Shown here: positions 10,559 through 22,224 of the stretch, one piece after another | Layout of the letters: each line of letters opens with the position of its first letter | Numbering within the stretch: position 1 is the first letter of the stretch | Assembly (NCBI GenBank): GCA_002104935.1 | Contig: MCGT01000002.1 | Location: forward strand, 496,001 to 560,000 | Length of the DNA stretch: 64,000 nucleotides | Origin: Hesseltinella vesiculosa | Taxonomy: Eukaryota > Mucoromycota > Mucoromycetes > Mucorales > Cunninghamellaceae | Direction of reading: 5' to 3' | Notes under the pieces: model-generated | What the model saw: only the letters and a program-made list of their open reading frames with translations | What the model was told of the DNA's origin: nothing | Databases searched by the model: none | Translations under genes and position numbers: made by a program

Positions 10559-11169
10559 TCAGCCTGGGTCAGCACGCAGCGTCTCTTGCGTAATCGTTGG
10601 TAACTGCAGAGGTGTCATCGCCCATAGTTCGTTCAAAACCAGCACTGTAAGAGATCTATGTCGTTCTGGTATTTCCAAAGGCAGGCTTTCCAAAGTTCGG
10701 GTAATTATGGCAAAGTTTTGGTAGACGTAATCCTTGACGATACCAAGGATTCTGGAAGGAGGTGCCTACAAAGAAATGAAAAAAAGAGTATGGATGTCAG
10801 CCAAGTTTGGGAGTCGTTTTTTTTTTTTTTGTCTGTTTCCTACCTCACCGTCAAAGTTAGCGCAGTAACTGGCACACGTTCATCGGACCGTTCCAAGAAT
10901 GCATTCAAGTGACTAAGTGTCAATTGAGTCATCAAGTAATCCAGCAGGAAAAGTTGTAGCAGATGATCGGACTTTGTGATGTTGCCTTTGATATATTGGA
11001 AACCTTGAAAGATCACATTGACACTCACCATTGCAGGTAATTTTAGAAATGATAAGAGTTGGCGTTGATAAAAGGCAGTTAATCGCACTTGGCGTTGATG
11101 AAAGGCAGATAGCCATGCAAAAGCTGACGTTGTCGAAATCGGCTGGTTTGCTGATGCGGTGAGCCACAA
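10559..11169 (-). CDS. Palindrome module Y2, left copy (two exons)
   Basis: Exon 1 (about 11,169-10,849) and exon 2 (10,765-10,559) are joined by an 83-base GT-AG intron. Exon 1 carries NVIFQGFQYIKGNITKSD and SHLNAFLERSDERVPVTAL. Exon 2 starts APPSRILGIVKDYVYQ and runs through LTVLVLNELWAM to a TGA. In the right arm the Trp codon of this last stretch is TAG, so the left copy is the less damaged. No domain recognised; the composition (long amphipathic helices, few Cys) does not match a DDE, tyrosine-recombinase or reverse-transcriptase core that I can point to. Confidence 0.5.
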
Positions 11170-11928
11170 GCCTCACAAATACGTAATCCTAGTTATAAAA
11201 ACCAAGTCAATGTCAATGCCAACCTTGTGCTCTCATTGCATATTACCACCCCGGTGCTTCCGCATCCACGTTAGCAGGATCATGGCTTGCTCGTGTGTCA
11301 GTAAATTAGCTGTAGCGAAGCGGTCTTCATCTCTGGTCAAGTCAATCAGCGTTGCTGTCAGTACATCGATAAGGATCAAAAACCAGCACTGTATGATCTT
11401 TTTGTTGGCTCCTATAGGTGGATGTTGTTGTTCCATGAATACAATAACAGGGCAGCAATGAAGAAATAAAGAAAAACGAAAAAAGAGAAAAAAAAAAAGC
11501 GCGACGCCTTTCCTTCCGCTGGTCCTGCATTATTTTTTTTCTCTTCAAACAACTTTGCTTGATGCCAACTACCCATCTGGGAATCCAACTCTTCCTAGTA
11601 TTTCTACAGGCGCAGGACACATCAGAGATATACTTGACAACCTTCACCATCTTCCTATCAAACAGCAACGCTTTGTATTATGGTGCAACCCTTCGTGTAT
11701 TAGTGTTTGGTTTGGGTAAAAAAATAAAACAAAAAAAAGTTGTAAAAGTAAGTGAGAATTGAGTTATGGTTTTTTATTAATGTGAAGGTCTATCTTGTTA
11801 TAATGTTTCCTGTAGAAACCGTTGCACTAGCTGCTGTTTATTCTGCTTGGTTACGTTGCATTTATGCCTGGTCATAGCTTTGTAATGTGGGTACCTTTTG
11901 ACATGTTTTGTCTTCTGTTCATGGGAGA

Positions 11929-12234
11929 TCATGTTGACATGTTGAAATAGTTGTGTTTCAGTGAGTTGAGCATGGGAGTAGGAAGGGTGCAGCATGGATT
12001 TAATGCTGTGGTGGCATGGTCTCTGACTCTCCGTGTCTTAAGTTTGGGCCTGATTTTTACTTCAGATACGACAATTAGCCATCGAGCTAGAAAGAAAACG
12101 AGAACGTGAACGATGCTGCTCAGGACATGTTACTTGATGCCTTGGGGAAACATCCCACAGATGAATGCTTGCTTTATTTGCGAGGAAACTTGCAAACCCA
12201 GTATCACACTTGACATAGCTGTATTAACCTCTAC
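11929..12234 (-). pseudogene. Palindrome module Y1, left copy
   Basis: 102-codon frame with one in-frame TAA, containing SSQIKQAFICGMFPQGIK before the stop and FFLARWLIVVSEVKIRPKLK after it. The right-arm copy (18,678-18,983) has the same length and the same stop. Several left/right differences fall at third positions of this frame (for example GAA/GAG, CAA/CAG, CTG/CTC), which is why I think it is a decayed coding segment, not chance. Function unknown. Confidence 0.4.
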
Positions 12235-14086
12235 TTTTTTTTTTCTAGATCATCCGTAGGCAAAGTATCGAACTAACAAACTTGTTCCCAATGAGAAGCA
12301 CACATACCGGTAAGTTCTTGAAGTAAAAATATCAATCGAGAAACAAATCAAGATGTCTTTAGTATACTCTTTTCGAGGATTACGATTAAACAAAGTATGC
12401 CAGCAACATCTTACGGTACCTTGCATCAAACACCCTCAGTGCATTTAACACCATTTAGCCTGTTTACTGCAACAGTTCTTCATTGAAAAAAAGTGCCCAA
12501 CGCATGCCCACGTTTACTGTTTTATCTCCCAATACTTATCAGCCAAATATCATGGTATAATTCAAGTGTTTTATTTGTAAATTTTCAGCCAAAGATCCCG
12601 GTACAAGAAAAACTGATTTATAGTTTAAGTGTTTTATTATAAAAAAAAAGGCCCGCCACCACCCGCCAACCCATTCCACCGAGGTTGACGCAAAATCAAT
12701 GCACGTCCAAAGCACCAAAGCACCTCCATGACAAGACCATCCTACACGCAGAAACTGCAGGGTTGTGCTCACACATCCCGCCTCAACGTAGGGGCATCCG
12801 TTCGGGAAAAATCCTTCGATTTTTCCGTTCCTCCTCCCTGGCACACGAATACAACGTGCAGTAGGCCTTGCCACGGACCATAAGACTTGAGACTTGAGCA
12901 CCCACGAAGAAAAAAACAAAAAAAAAAGGGAAAAAAGAGCTTGTATTTATACTTTTTTTACGTTTTCACGTGAAAAAGGCACATGCCCTGCTTCGTTGGT
13001 TCGCATTGGTCCGTGTGCACATGATGGAACAATAGAACATTCTCGGTTTCAGTCCCCCTTTTTTTCCCACGAGTTTCTCGATGTTTTTTTTGGGTGTCTC
13101 GTTACTGTTATTGCGATTACACAACAATGGGATGATAATGCCTAGGCGTGTTTAGATTCATTTCAAAGCTACGAACCAGGGCTATCCGTAGGGAAGCATA
13201 AAATTAGAAAAGCAATGAATCTAGCCGAGAAACATGCTCTCAAGTTGTTGTGTTACCAGAATTCCCCTGCTGTTTTTTTTTGTTAAAACGACTAAAAACT
13301 AGCAAAATGGAAGCAGGCGCTTGCTACTGTTCAAAAAAAAAAGACTATCTTTTTGAAATGAAAGATATCAAGCACAGACCAGGAGAATGTAGATCACGAT
13401 TATGTCAAACATAGTTAATTTAGCTCTGTTTGGAAATTAAACCGCAAATCCATTTTCCATTTGAAAAAAAAAAATCCTCACTTTTCCCTTTTTAGTTTGG
13501 TGCCTTTTTTTGACCAGCTGACTGCCGTAGTTCTTTTTTTTTTTTATTTTTCTTCACTCAAGAACCCACTGGAACCAGGCCAAGCAAGGTGCCATAACCC
13601 AAAAGAACCAAATGATGCCAAGAGATTTTTCCTACAAGAAAAAAGTCTTGTCATTGATGGGTATGCATGTCAAATACCGGTACCTCCATGTGGTCAAACC
13701 TGGGTAACTTCATTTTTGGTTTGAATGGCCATGTTTTTTGGTGCCCCATTTCTGTTTCCTACGATAAATCGACAATGAAATGACATTGAAAAGGCGTTCT
13801 TGGATTCATTTTAAAGATTGGAACCTAGACCTTCCATAGGCACACAGAGGGTAAGAAAAGCGTTAAAACTGACAGAGTAAAGGGCTCTCAAGTTATTGTG
13901 TTACCGAAATTCTTCAGCTTTTTTGATAAAAGAGACGCCTATTGTGCGAGCGTTTGTGTCTCTTTTTTTCTTCATCGAATAAACTTAATGATGCTGCATC
14001 TTATAAGACATTCTTCAATTACAAACAATGAAAAGCCGGCATAGCATTCCAGCATTGAAAAAATGCACTCGTTTCTCAAGATATCG

Positions 14087-14117
<31 letters not shown>

Positions 14118-14650
14118 CCCAACGACGGAGCTTCGCTGCTTTTTTTTTTTATTCTTATTAAAAGGTCTTTTTCATTTAATACAGTTTAAAAAAAGTGCCA
14201 GTGTCTAGCCCAACTAAAAAGTTGGTTACCCAGGTATGACTACGTGAAGGTAACTGGCGTACATACCCTTTTTGATTTCTGCTCAAGCGTGCGCCAGAAA
14301 CAAGAGCCTCGGGGGAGAGGGAAAAAAAGACCACAGCGAACCAAGCGAAGGGAAGGTACACCAAAATAAGAAGGAAGGAACTTGTCTTTTTGATTTTCAT
14401 TGTTCATAGGTCTGCTTTACGTAGGAACCGATGAGAAACGACGACGTTCATGAGCCTGGGAATATTGCGGAACCATTAAAGCGTCGGCCGGCGTTTGCTC
14501 TTGTTCTAAGAAGTGATTTTCTGGATGGATGGCAACCTAGAACGTTGATTATGATCACTGTGTTGTGACAGACCAGTATAACCAAAAAAAAAAAAAAAGT
14601 CAAAGCTCAAAGTCAGACAGTGCATTGGACAAGAAAAAAAAAAGCTCAAC
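12235..14650. other. Inner part of left arm, no clear gene
   Basis: 2.4 kb mirrored at about 16,240-18,677. Contains many A/T runs, a repeated CCTGGGTAAC motif (13,700 and, inverted, 14,224 regions) and no frame I can defend. The arm-specific poly-T insertion at about 14,085-14,142 lies here. Confidence 0.5.
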
Positions 14651-14815
14651 GATGCAATTGCGACATGTTCGGACTTTTACGTACCGGTAGCTGCATGAAT
14701 CTAATATCATCCATTTTGATGTCAATGATACTCCTATATAAGAGCTTCCAAATGATATATAATGTATGTCGTTCTCATGTGTATGTGTCGAGTTATTCTA
14801 CATGAAAAAAGCAGT

Positions 14816-16066
14816 CATTGTAACAATTTTTTGGGCTGTGCTGTGGCTTGCAAAAAAAGGTCTTTTTTTTTTGTTTTTTTCCTTTTTTTTTTCTTACCAC
14901 TTTATATTATTCTACTGAAAGGTCAATGCATGTTAATCTAATGTCTGTCTTGTTCGTAACTAATGCTCCATTACATTAGACATCATGCGATCAATCAGCG
15001 TTCAAAAAACCAAGGATATCGAGTCTTTATTACGAAGCTACGACAACAACCTGTCTGTACGTGCTATGGCTGCTCGCGCAGGCGTGTCAACTGCCACCAT
15101 CAGTCGCATTGCCTCGTAATTAAGCATTGCATTGACCTGAAGGCTGGCCGACCAAGCAAGATCAGTGATGGTACTGCTCGGTTTTTGTTCTGTGAGGTCG
15201 AAACTGGCAAGCACACCACTGCCACAGTTGCTGCCAATGTAGTCAATGCCAACTACGACGTCAAAGTCCATCCGCAGATGATTCGCAACTTAATGCGCAA
15301 CAATGACATGATCTCCAAACGCAAGGAGATAACTCCCGTAGTCTCACCATTGATCAAACGCAAGCGCATTGAGTTTACGAAGAAGTATCTGGAGTGGGCT
15401 GAAGCCGACTGGGAGAACGTTGTCTTCACTGACGAGTCCAAGGTGAACCTCCTTGGCTCTGATGGGAAGCAACGGTTCTGGAAGCAGGTTGACCAGCCTA
15501 CGCGTGAACATGGCAAGATCCGAAGAAAGAAGTTTGGTGGCGGCAGTGTCATGGTGAAGAGCGCCATAACTGGCCATGGCGTTGGGTTCCTTGCCTGGAT
15601 TGAAGGGAACATGAACACCGAGCTCTTCCTGACCATCATAGAGGACGACTACCTGAAAACCTTGGAGTGGTACGAGATGGACATCGAGCGGACCTTCTTG
15701 TTGCAGGACTCTGACCCCAATCCCCAAGCACACCGCCAAGGCCTCCCAAAAATGGTACAAGAAGAAAGGTGTCAAGGTGCTTGACTGACCCACCAACTCT
15801 CCTGACCTGAACCCCATCGAAAACGTGTGGGCAAAGGTCAAGCAGCTGCTTGCTGCCTTCGACGAGCCATCTACCGGTACACATGACCTTTGGGACTGTC
15901 TTCAAGACGCGTGGGAGCTCCCTGAAGTTTCTGACCTTTGCAAAAAGGTTGTTCACAGCATGCCCTGCCGTCTACAAGCGGTTCTTGATGCCAAAGGTGA
16001 TGTCACCAAGTATTGAATAAAAAAAACAGTTGGGCTTTAGCTCAGCCAAAAAATTGTTACAATGTC
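14816..16066 (+). mobile_element. Tc1/mariner element (degenerate) in palindrome spacer
   Basis: Bounded by imperfect terminal inverted repeats: CATTGTAACAATTTTTTGGG at 14,816 and the complement of its core (CCAAAAAATTGTTACAATG) ending at about 16,064. The interior is a broken DD34E transposase. No TA target duplication is obvious at the ends, so exact limits are uncertain by a few bases. Confidence 0.8.
14985..16016 (+). pseudogene. Tc1-type DD34E transposase, broken
   Basis: Transposase remnant of about 340 codons. The helix-turn-helix N-terminus (SVRAMAARAGVSTATISRIAS) sits in one frame up to a stop at about 15,118. The frame then shifts by a small indel to KHCIDLKAGRPSK and runs through the first catalytic Asp (VVFTDESKV, about 15,427) and the second (LLQDSDP, about 15,710). 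A second frameshift near 15,722 leads to PKHTAKASQKWYKKKG, then a nonsense codon at 15,786-15,788 where the family has Trp, then PDLNPIENVW with the third acidic residue. Stop at 16,014-16,016. Two frameshifts plus one nonsense codon make it inactive. It lies in the unique spacer between the arms, so it inserted at the palindrome centre or the palindrome formed around it. Confidence 0.85.
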
Positions 16067-16570
16067 TCTTTTTTTTCAAACCAATTACTCAAGATCTACG
16101 CAACTGAGTGAAGATGTTTTTATATGTCTAAAAAGATATTTAACAACACTATCAGATATATAAAAGAGAGTGATCATGGTACTGTTGATAACGAGAGAGG
16201 TTGGCGCAAAGACAAAAACCTCGAACATTGTAGGCCCATTGAGCTTTTTTTTTCTTGTCAGAGTCAAAAGTGATCCAATGCACTGTCTGACTTTGAGCTT
16301 TGACTTTTTTTTTTTTTTGGTTATACTGGTCTGTCACAACACAGTGATCATAATCAACGTTCTAGGTTGCCATCCATCCAGAAAATCACTTCTTAGAACA
16401 AGAGCAAACGCCGGCCGACGCTTTAATGGTTCCGCAATATTCCCAGGCTCCTGAACGTCCTCGTTTCTCATCGGTTCCTACGTAAAGCAGCCTTATGAAA
16501 AATGAAAATCAAAAGGGCAAGTTCCTTCCTTCGTTTCTTCTCTTTTTTTTTTCTTATCTTGGTGTACCTT

Positions 16571-16625
16571 CCCTTCGCTTGGACTGGTTTCCCTTCGCTT
16601 GGACTGGTTTCCCTTCGCTGGTTCG
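16571..16625 (+). repeat. 20-base tandem repeat, right arm only
   Basis: Two full units and one partial unit of CCCTTCGCTTGGACTGGTTT. The matching place in the left arm (about 14,340) has a single shortened unit, so this is an expansion after the arms separated. Confidence 0.8.
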
Positions 16626-18677
16626 CTGTGGTCTTTTTTTTTTTCCCTCTCCCCCGAGGCTTATGTTTCTGCCGCACGCTTGAGCAGAAATCAAAAAGGG
16701 TATGTACGCCAGTTACTGTACCTTCACGTAGTCATACCTGGGTAACCAACTTTTTTGTTGGGCTAGACACTGGCACTTTTTTAAACTGTATTAATGAAAA
16801 AGACCTTTTAACAAGTAATAAAAAAAACGATATCTTGAGAAACGAGTGCATTTTTTCAATGCTGGAATGCTATGCCGGCTTTTCATTGTTTGCAATTGAA
16901 GAATGTCTTACAAGATGCAGCATCATTAAGTTTATTTGATGAAGAAAAAAAGAGACACAAACGCTCGCACAATAGGCATCTCTTTTATCAAAAAAGCTGA
17001 AGAATTTCGGTAACACGATAACTTGAGAGCCCTTTACTCTGTCAGTTTTAACGCTTTTCTTACCCTCTGTGTGCCTATGGAAGGTCTAGGTTCCAATCTT
17101 TAAAATGAATCCAAGAACGCCTTTTCAATGTCATTTCATTGTCGATTTATCGTAGGAAACAGAAATGGGGCACCAAAAAACATGGCCATTCAAACCAAAA
17201 ATGAAGTTACCCAGTCTTGACCACATGGAGGTACTTGACATGCATACCCATCAATGACAAGACTTTTTTCTTGTAGGAAAAGTCTCTTGGCATCATTTGG
17301 TTCTTATGGGTTATGGCACCTTGCTTGGCCTGGTTCCAGTGGGTTCTTGAGTGAAGAAAAAAAAATGGAAAATCAAAAAAAAAGAACTACGGCAGTCAGC
17401 TGGTCAAAAAAAGACACCAAACTAAAAAGGGAAAAGTGGGGATTTTTTTTTTTAAATGGAAAATGGATTTGCGGTTTAATTTCCAAACAGAGCTAAATTA
17501 ACTATGTTTGACATAATCGTGATCTACATTCTCCTGGTCTGTGCTTGATATCTTTCATTTAAAAAAGATAGTCTTTTTTTTTTTGAACAGTAGCAAGCGC
17601 CTGCTTCCATTTTGCTAGTTTTTAGTCGTTTTAACAAAAAAAAACAGCAGGGGAATTTTGGTAACACAACAACTTGAGAGCATGTTTCTCGGCCAGATTC
17701 ATTGCTTTTCTAATTTTATGCTTCCCTACGGATAGCCCTGGTTCGTAGCTTTGAAATGAATCTAAACACGCCTAGGCATTATCATCCCATTGTTGTGTAA
17801 TCGCAATAACAGTAACGAGACAACCAAAAAAAACATTGAGAAACTCGTGGGAAAAAAAGGGGGACTGAAACCGAGAATGTTCTATTGTTCCATCATGTGC
17901 ACACGGACCAATGCGAGCCAACGAAGTAGGGCATGTGCCTTTTTCACGTGAAAACGTAAAAAAAGTATAAATACAAGCTCTTTTTTCCCTTTTTTTTTGT
18001 TTTTTTCTTCGTGGGTGCTCAAGTCTCAAGTCTTATGGTCCGTGGCAAGGCCTACTGCACGTTGTATTCATGTGCCAGGGAGGAGGAACGGAAAAATCGA
18101 AGGATTTTTCCCGAAACGGATGCCCCTACGTTGAGGCGTGCTGTGCGAGCATAGTACTGCAGTTTCTGCGTGCAGGACGGTCTTGTCATGGAGGTGCTTT
18201 GGTGTTTTGGACGTGCATTGATTTTGCGTCAACCTCGGTGGAATAGGTTGGCGGGTGGTGGCGGGCCTTTTTTTTTTTATAATAAAACACTTAAACTATA
18301 AATCATTTTTTCTTGTACCGGGATGTTTGGCTGAAAATTACAAATAAAACACTTGAATTATACCATGATATTTGGCTGAAAAGTATTGGGAGATAAAACA
18401 GTAAACGTGGGCATGCGTTGAGCACTTTTTTTCAATGAAGAACTGTTGCAGTAAACAGACTAAATAGTGTTAAATGCACTGAGGGTGTTTGATGCAAGGT
18501 AAGATGTTGCTGGCATACTTTGTTTAATGGTAATCCTCGAAAAGAGTATACTAAAGACATCTTGATTTGTTTCTCGTTTGATATTTTTACTTCAAGAACT
18601 TACCGGTATGTGTGCTTCTCATTGGGAACAAGTTTGTTAGTTCGATACTTTGTCTACGGATGATCTAGAAAAAAAAA

Positions 18678-18983
18678 GTAGAGGTTAATGCAGCTATGTC
18701 AAGTGTGATACTGGGTTTGCAGGTTTCCTCGCAAATAAAGCAAGCATTCATCTGTGGGATGTTTCCCCAAGGCATCAAGTAACATGTCCTGAGCAGCATC
18801 GCTCTCGTTCTCGTTTTCTTTCTAGCTCGATGGCTAATTGTCGTTTCTGAGGTAAAAATCAGGCCCAAACTTAAGACACAGAGAGTCAGAGACCATGCCA
18901 CCACAGCATTAAATCCATGCTGCACCCTTCCTACTCCCATGCTCAACTCACTCAAACACAACTATTTCAGCATGTCAACATGA
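18678..18983 (+). pseudogene. Palindrome module Y1, right copy
   Basis: Mirror of 11,929-12,234: 102 codons with the same single in-frame TAA, then FFLARWLIVVSEVKIRPKLK. Shares the frame but not every residue with the left copy. The stretch immediately downstream (to about 19,115) contains another 65-codon frame rich in Lys/Gln/His that may be a following exon in a different phase. Confidence 0.4.
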
Positions 18984-19725
18984 TCTCCCATGAACAGAAG
19001 ACAAAACATGTCAAAAGGTACCCACATTACAAAGCTATGACCAGGCATAAATGCAACGTAACCAAGCAGAATAAACAGCAGCTAGTGCAACGGTTTCTAC
19101 AGGAAACATTATAACAAGATAGACCTTCACATTAATAAAAAACCATAACTCAATTCTCATTTACTTTTACAACTTCTTTTTTTGTTTTATTTTTTTACCC
19201 AAACCAAACACTAATACACGAAGGGTTGCACCGTAATACAAAGCGTTGCTGTTTGATAGGAAGATGGTGAAGGTTGTCAAGTATATCTCTGATGTGTCCT
19301 GCGCCTGTAGAATACTAGGAAGAGTTGGATTCCCAATGGGTAGTTGGCATCAAGCAAAGTTGTTTGCAGGACCAGCGGAAGGAAAAGGCGTCGCGGTTTT
19401 TTTTTTCTCTTTTTTCGTTATTCTTTTATTTCTTCATAGCTGCCCTGTCATTGTATTTATGGAACAACAACATCCACCTATAGGAGCCAACAAAAAGATC
19501 ATACAGTGCTGGTTTTTGATCCTTATCGATGTACTGACAGTAACGCTGAATGACTTGACCAGAGATGAAGACCGCTTCGCTACAGCTAATTTACTGACAC
19601 ACGAGCAAGCCATGATCCTGCTAACGTGGGTGCGGAAGCACCGGGGTGGTAATATGCAATGAGAGCACAAGGTTGGCATTGACATTGACTTGGTTTTTAT
19701 AACTAGGATTACGTATTTGTGAGGC

Positions 19726-20326
19726 TTGTGGCTCGCCGCATCATCAAACCAGCCGATTTCGACAACGTCAGCTTTTGCATGGCTATCTGCCTTTCATCAA
19801 CGCCAAGTGCGATTAACTGCCTTTTATCAACGCCAACTCTTATCATTTCTAAAATTACCTGCAATGGTGAGTGTCAATGTGATCTTCCAAGGTTTCCAAT
19901 ATATCAAAGGCAACATCACAAAGTCCGATCATCTGCTACAACTTTCCCTGCTGGATTATGCTGATCAAGTCCCGTCTTTTTTTTATTTTTATTTTTACAA
20001 GAACGGCCTTTACTTGATGACTCAATTGACACTTAGTCACTTGAATGCATTCTTGGAACGGTCCGATGAACGTGTGCCAGTTACTGCGCTAACTTTGACG
20101 GTGAGGTAGGAAACAGACAAAAAAAAAAAAACGACTCCCAAACTTGGCTGACATCCATACTCTTTTTTTCATTTCTTTGTAGGCACCTCCTTCCAGAATC
20201 CTTGGTATCATCAAGGATTACGTCTACCAAAACTTTGCCATAATTACCCGAACTTTGGAAAGCCTGCCTTTGGAAATACCAGAACGACATAGATCGCTTA
20301 CAGTGCTGGTTTTGAACGAACTATAG
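19726..20326 (+). pseudogene. Palindrome module Y2, right copy
   Basis: Exon 1 (to 20,100), intron 20,101-20,182 (GT-AG) and exon 2 (20,183-20,326). Compared with the left copy it carries an extra in-frame piece of about 19 codons rich in Phe/Tyr (about 19,960-20,017, a poly-T tract) and a TAG at 20,324-20,326 in place of Trp, which cuts off the C-terminal part. All other landmarks (GFQYIKGNITKSD, ERSDERVPVTAL, IPERHRSLTVLVLNEL) are retained. Confidence 0.45.
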
Positions 20327-20409
20327 GCGATGACACCTCTGCAGTTACCAACGATTACGCAAGAGACGCTGCGTGCTGACCCAGGCTGACATCTGCCGGT
20401 TTTAGGATC

Positions 20410-20811
20410 AATACTCGATGTGTATGATCATTACCGTGGACATGCGAAAGACAAGGCAAAATCGGAAGCAAAGAAAGCGACAGACAAACGAGGAAGGCAT
20501 GCTCGTTTGTTGCAAATCAAGGACGAGTACAGCAACACAAAGTCTCATATGGATAATCTTGGGCGCTTGCGCGAACAGATGACGTGCTGAGGGACCACAT
20601 GATGCTTACTTTGGACAATCCACTTGGTATGCAGCCTGAAACTCGTCCCGAAGTAGACCAATATCGCTTTGAACAGCAGATGAACTAGGCTTAGGACGGA
20701 CATGCAACAGATCATGTGATAGTCGCCATTGACGTGGAAATTAGAGCCTTGGAACAACATCTCGTTTCATTCCAACAAAAATGCCTCGACCCCCCGCAGA
20801 AACCAACGTAA
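20410..20811 (+). pseudogene. Palindrome modules Y3 and Y4, right copy
   Basis: Frame 20,410-20,590 (ILDVYDHYRGHAKDK and a long Lys-rich helix), then after a frame change 20,581-20,688 (MLTLDNPLGMQPETRPEV, stop TAG), then 20,710-20,811 (DHVIVAIDVEIRALEQHLVS, stop TAA). They look like three exons or three pieces of one decayed gene. I cannot place credible introns between the first two. No family recognised. Confidence 0.35.
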
Positions 20812-21571
20812 TACAAAAAAAGGGCTATTCACGTTATTTCATGTTCCTTTTTTATGTATGTTCCAGCTGCATATGAGCCAGCAAGTTGCCATATCACGGC
20901 TCCCAAGAGGCAGTGGATGGCCTGCAACTGATCTCATTCGGTGATGCCATGGCTAGTCGAGATACCCAACACTTTTATGGGCACGCAGTGGGCAGAACGA
21001 AAGACAGCACTTATCGAACGACAGCACCGAGCGTTGTGCTTGGGTGCCCACACCAACGAGTTCCGGACCAGCTAGGTAAGAAGGTCAAAAAAAAAAAATG
21101 AGCGTGGTGCGCATATTCTAATTTGCTTATCCAAACTAATATTGGAAGTATTTAGTGCCAAAGACAGAAATATAAGCGATGCCAGAGTGATTCTTTAGCT
21201 CATGAATTATGTGTCATGTTGTCTTTCTGGCGTGGCCACTTTTTGAAAGGGGTTCAGACTAAAAAATTAGTTCGATATGCTGAATCTACGCACCCCATGC
21301 ACGTAGATAGCACATGATGAGTGGGGACAATAATTAAGAGCAATGTATTTCTAAACATGCTGATGGGAAGGTGGATAGTCAAGAAAATGCAGCTCCAGGC
21401 ACATGAAATGTCTCAGCTAGATGACTTTCCCACATTTTTGTGAGGCTCTAATATTGGATCTAATAAATATTAGAACTGCTACCGGTAAATAAGTTGCATT
21501 TTTTTGGAGACAGTGCTTTCACCCTTTCTTTGCTTTTTTTTATTACTTTATTTTACAACCAACATCTCAAA

Positions 21572-22081
21572 ATGAACATCGATGACAACGCTATTACTCG
21601 ACGAAACCCTCGTCACTGCCGTGGCTGCCGCTTCCCCTGTCAGCAAGTAGTGCTGAACAGTCGTCTGATAGGGAGCGGCGAAATGACTTTACAAGATTGG
21701 TGGGAAGCCCTCTTGCTGGTGGTGCCACCAATCACTGGGCTGGCCCATGTTCGCCAAGCTGGCGATTATCTCAGTGTGCACTTTTTTAGCCCACAAAGTG
21801 CACACTCCTTCATCACCAATCCGGCTCGCTGGCACACCCTCATGTCAATGCGTGAGGGTGTCGATACGATCATTAGCCCTGCCCGGGTTGATGGTCGTAT
21901 GGTCCAATACCATAGCGAGCCTCACCACCTCCAAACGTGCCATCTGGCACAAAACCGCCACCTCCGTCGCCGCCGCCAAAGCCAAGCCAACCCTCCACCA
22001 TGGGATCATCCCATCCGCCGCCTCCGCCAGCCCTACCGCCGCCGCCGCCGCCAGCCCTATCGCCGCCACCGCCGCAACTAG
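21572..22081 (+). CDS. Palindrome protein X1 (169 aa), right copy
   Basis: Intact 169-aa frame starting MNIDDNAITRRNP, same length as the left copy at 8,854-9,363, with only a few replacements (for example Leu/Ile at residue 8 and Val/Ala and Leu/Phe in the central domain). CRGCRFPC at about 18-25, RRM-like centre, Arg-rich tail from a GCC repeat. Other long frames over this region encode poly-Pro or poly-Ala from the same triplet repeat and are shadows. That both arms keep this frame open while Y1-Y3 decay suggests X1 is the best candidate for a working protein in the element. Confidence 0.6.
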   Translation: MNIDDNAITRRNPRHCRGCRFPCQQVVLNSRLIGSGEMTLQDWWEALLLVVPPITGLAHVRQAGDYLSVHFFSPQSAHSFITNPARWHTLMSMREGVDTIISPARVDGRMVQYHSEPHHLQTCHLAQNRHLRRRRQSQANPPPWDHPIRRLRQPYRRRRRQPYRRHRRN

Positions 22082-22224
22082 CCGTGGTTTTTTTTTTTTT
22101 GTTGTCTATGTTGTTCTTATGTCTTTTTTTCTGGTGTTGTTTTTTGTAAAGTAAAAGTGTTTTTAAGCCCTGTTCAAGCGAGGTGTTAGCAACCTTTCAG
22201 CAAAGTCAGTGGAGATCTAGCTCT

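Larger units (their letters stand above)
7403..14650. repeat. Left arm of giant palindrome
   Basis: About 7.25 kb. Features found only in this arm: an insertion at about 14,085-14,142 made of a 25-base unique stretch followed, on the minus strand, by a poly-A run of about 30; and a tryptophan codon (10,622-10,624) where the right arm has a stop. The left outer edge stops at about 7,403, whereas the right arm's homology to the third copy goes on outward past 23,550, so the left end is truncated. Confidence 0.85.

Noticed and set aside
18678..21110. Assignment of the arm modules to Crypton, KDZ, Helitron, LINE or Polinton elements
   Set aside because: I could not see a tyrosine-recombinase R-H-R-Y set, KDZ motifs, Rep/helicase motifs, reverse-transcriptase FADD-type box or polymerase motifs in any frame, so naming a class would be a guess.
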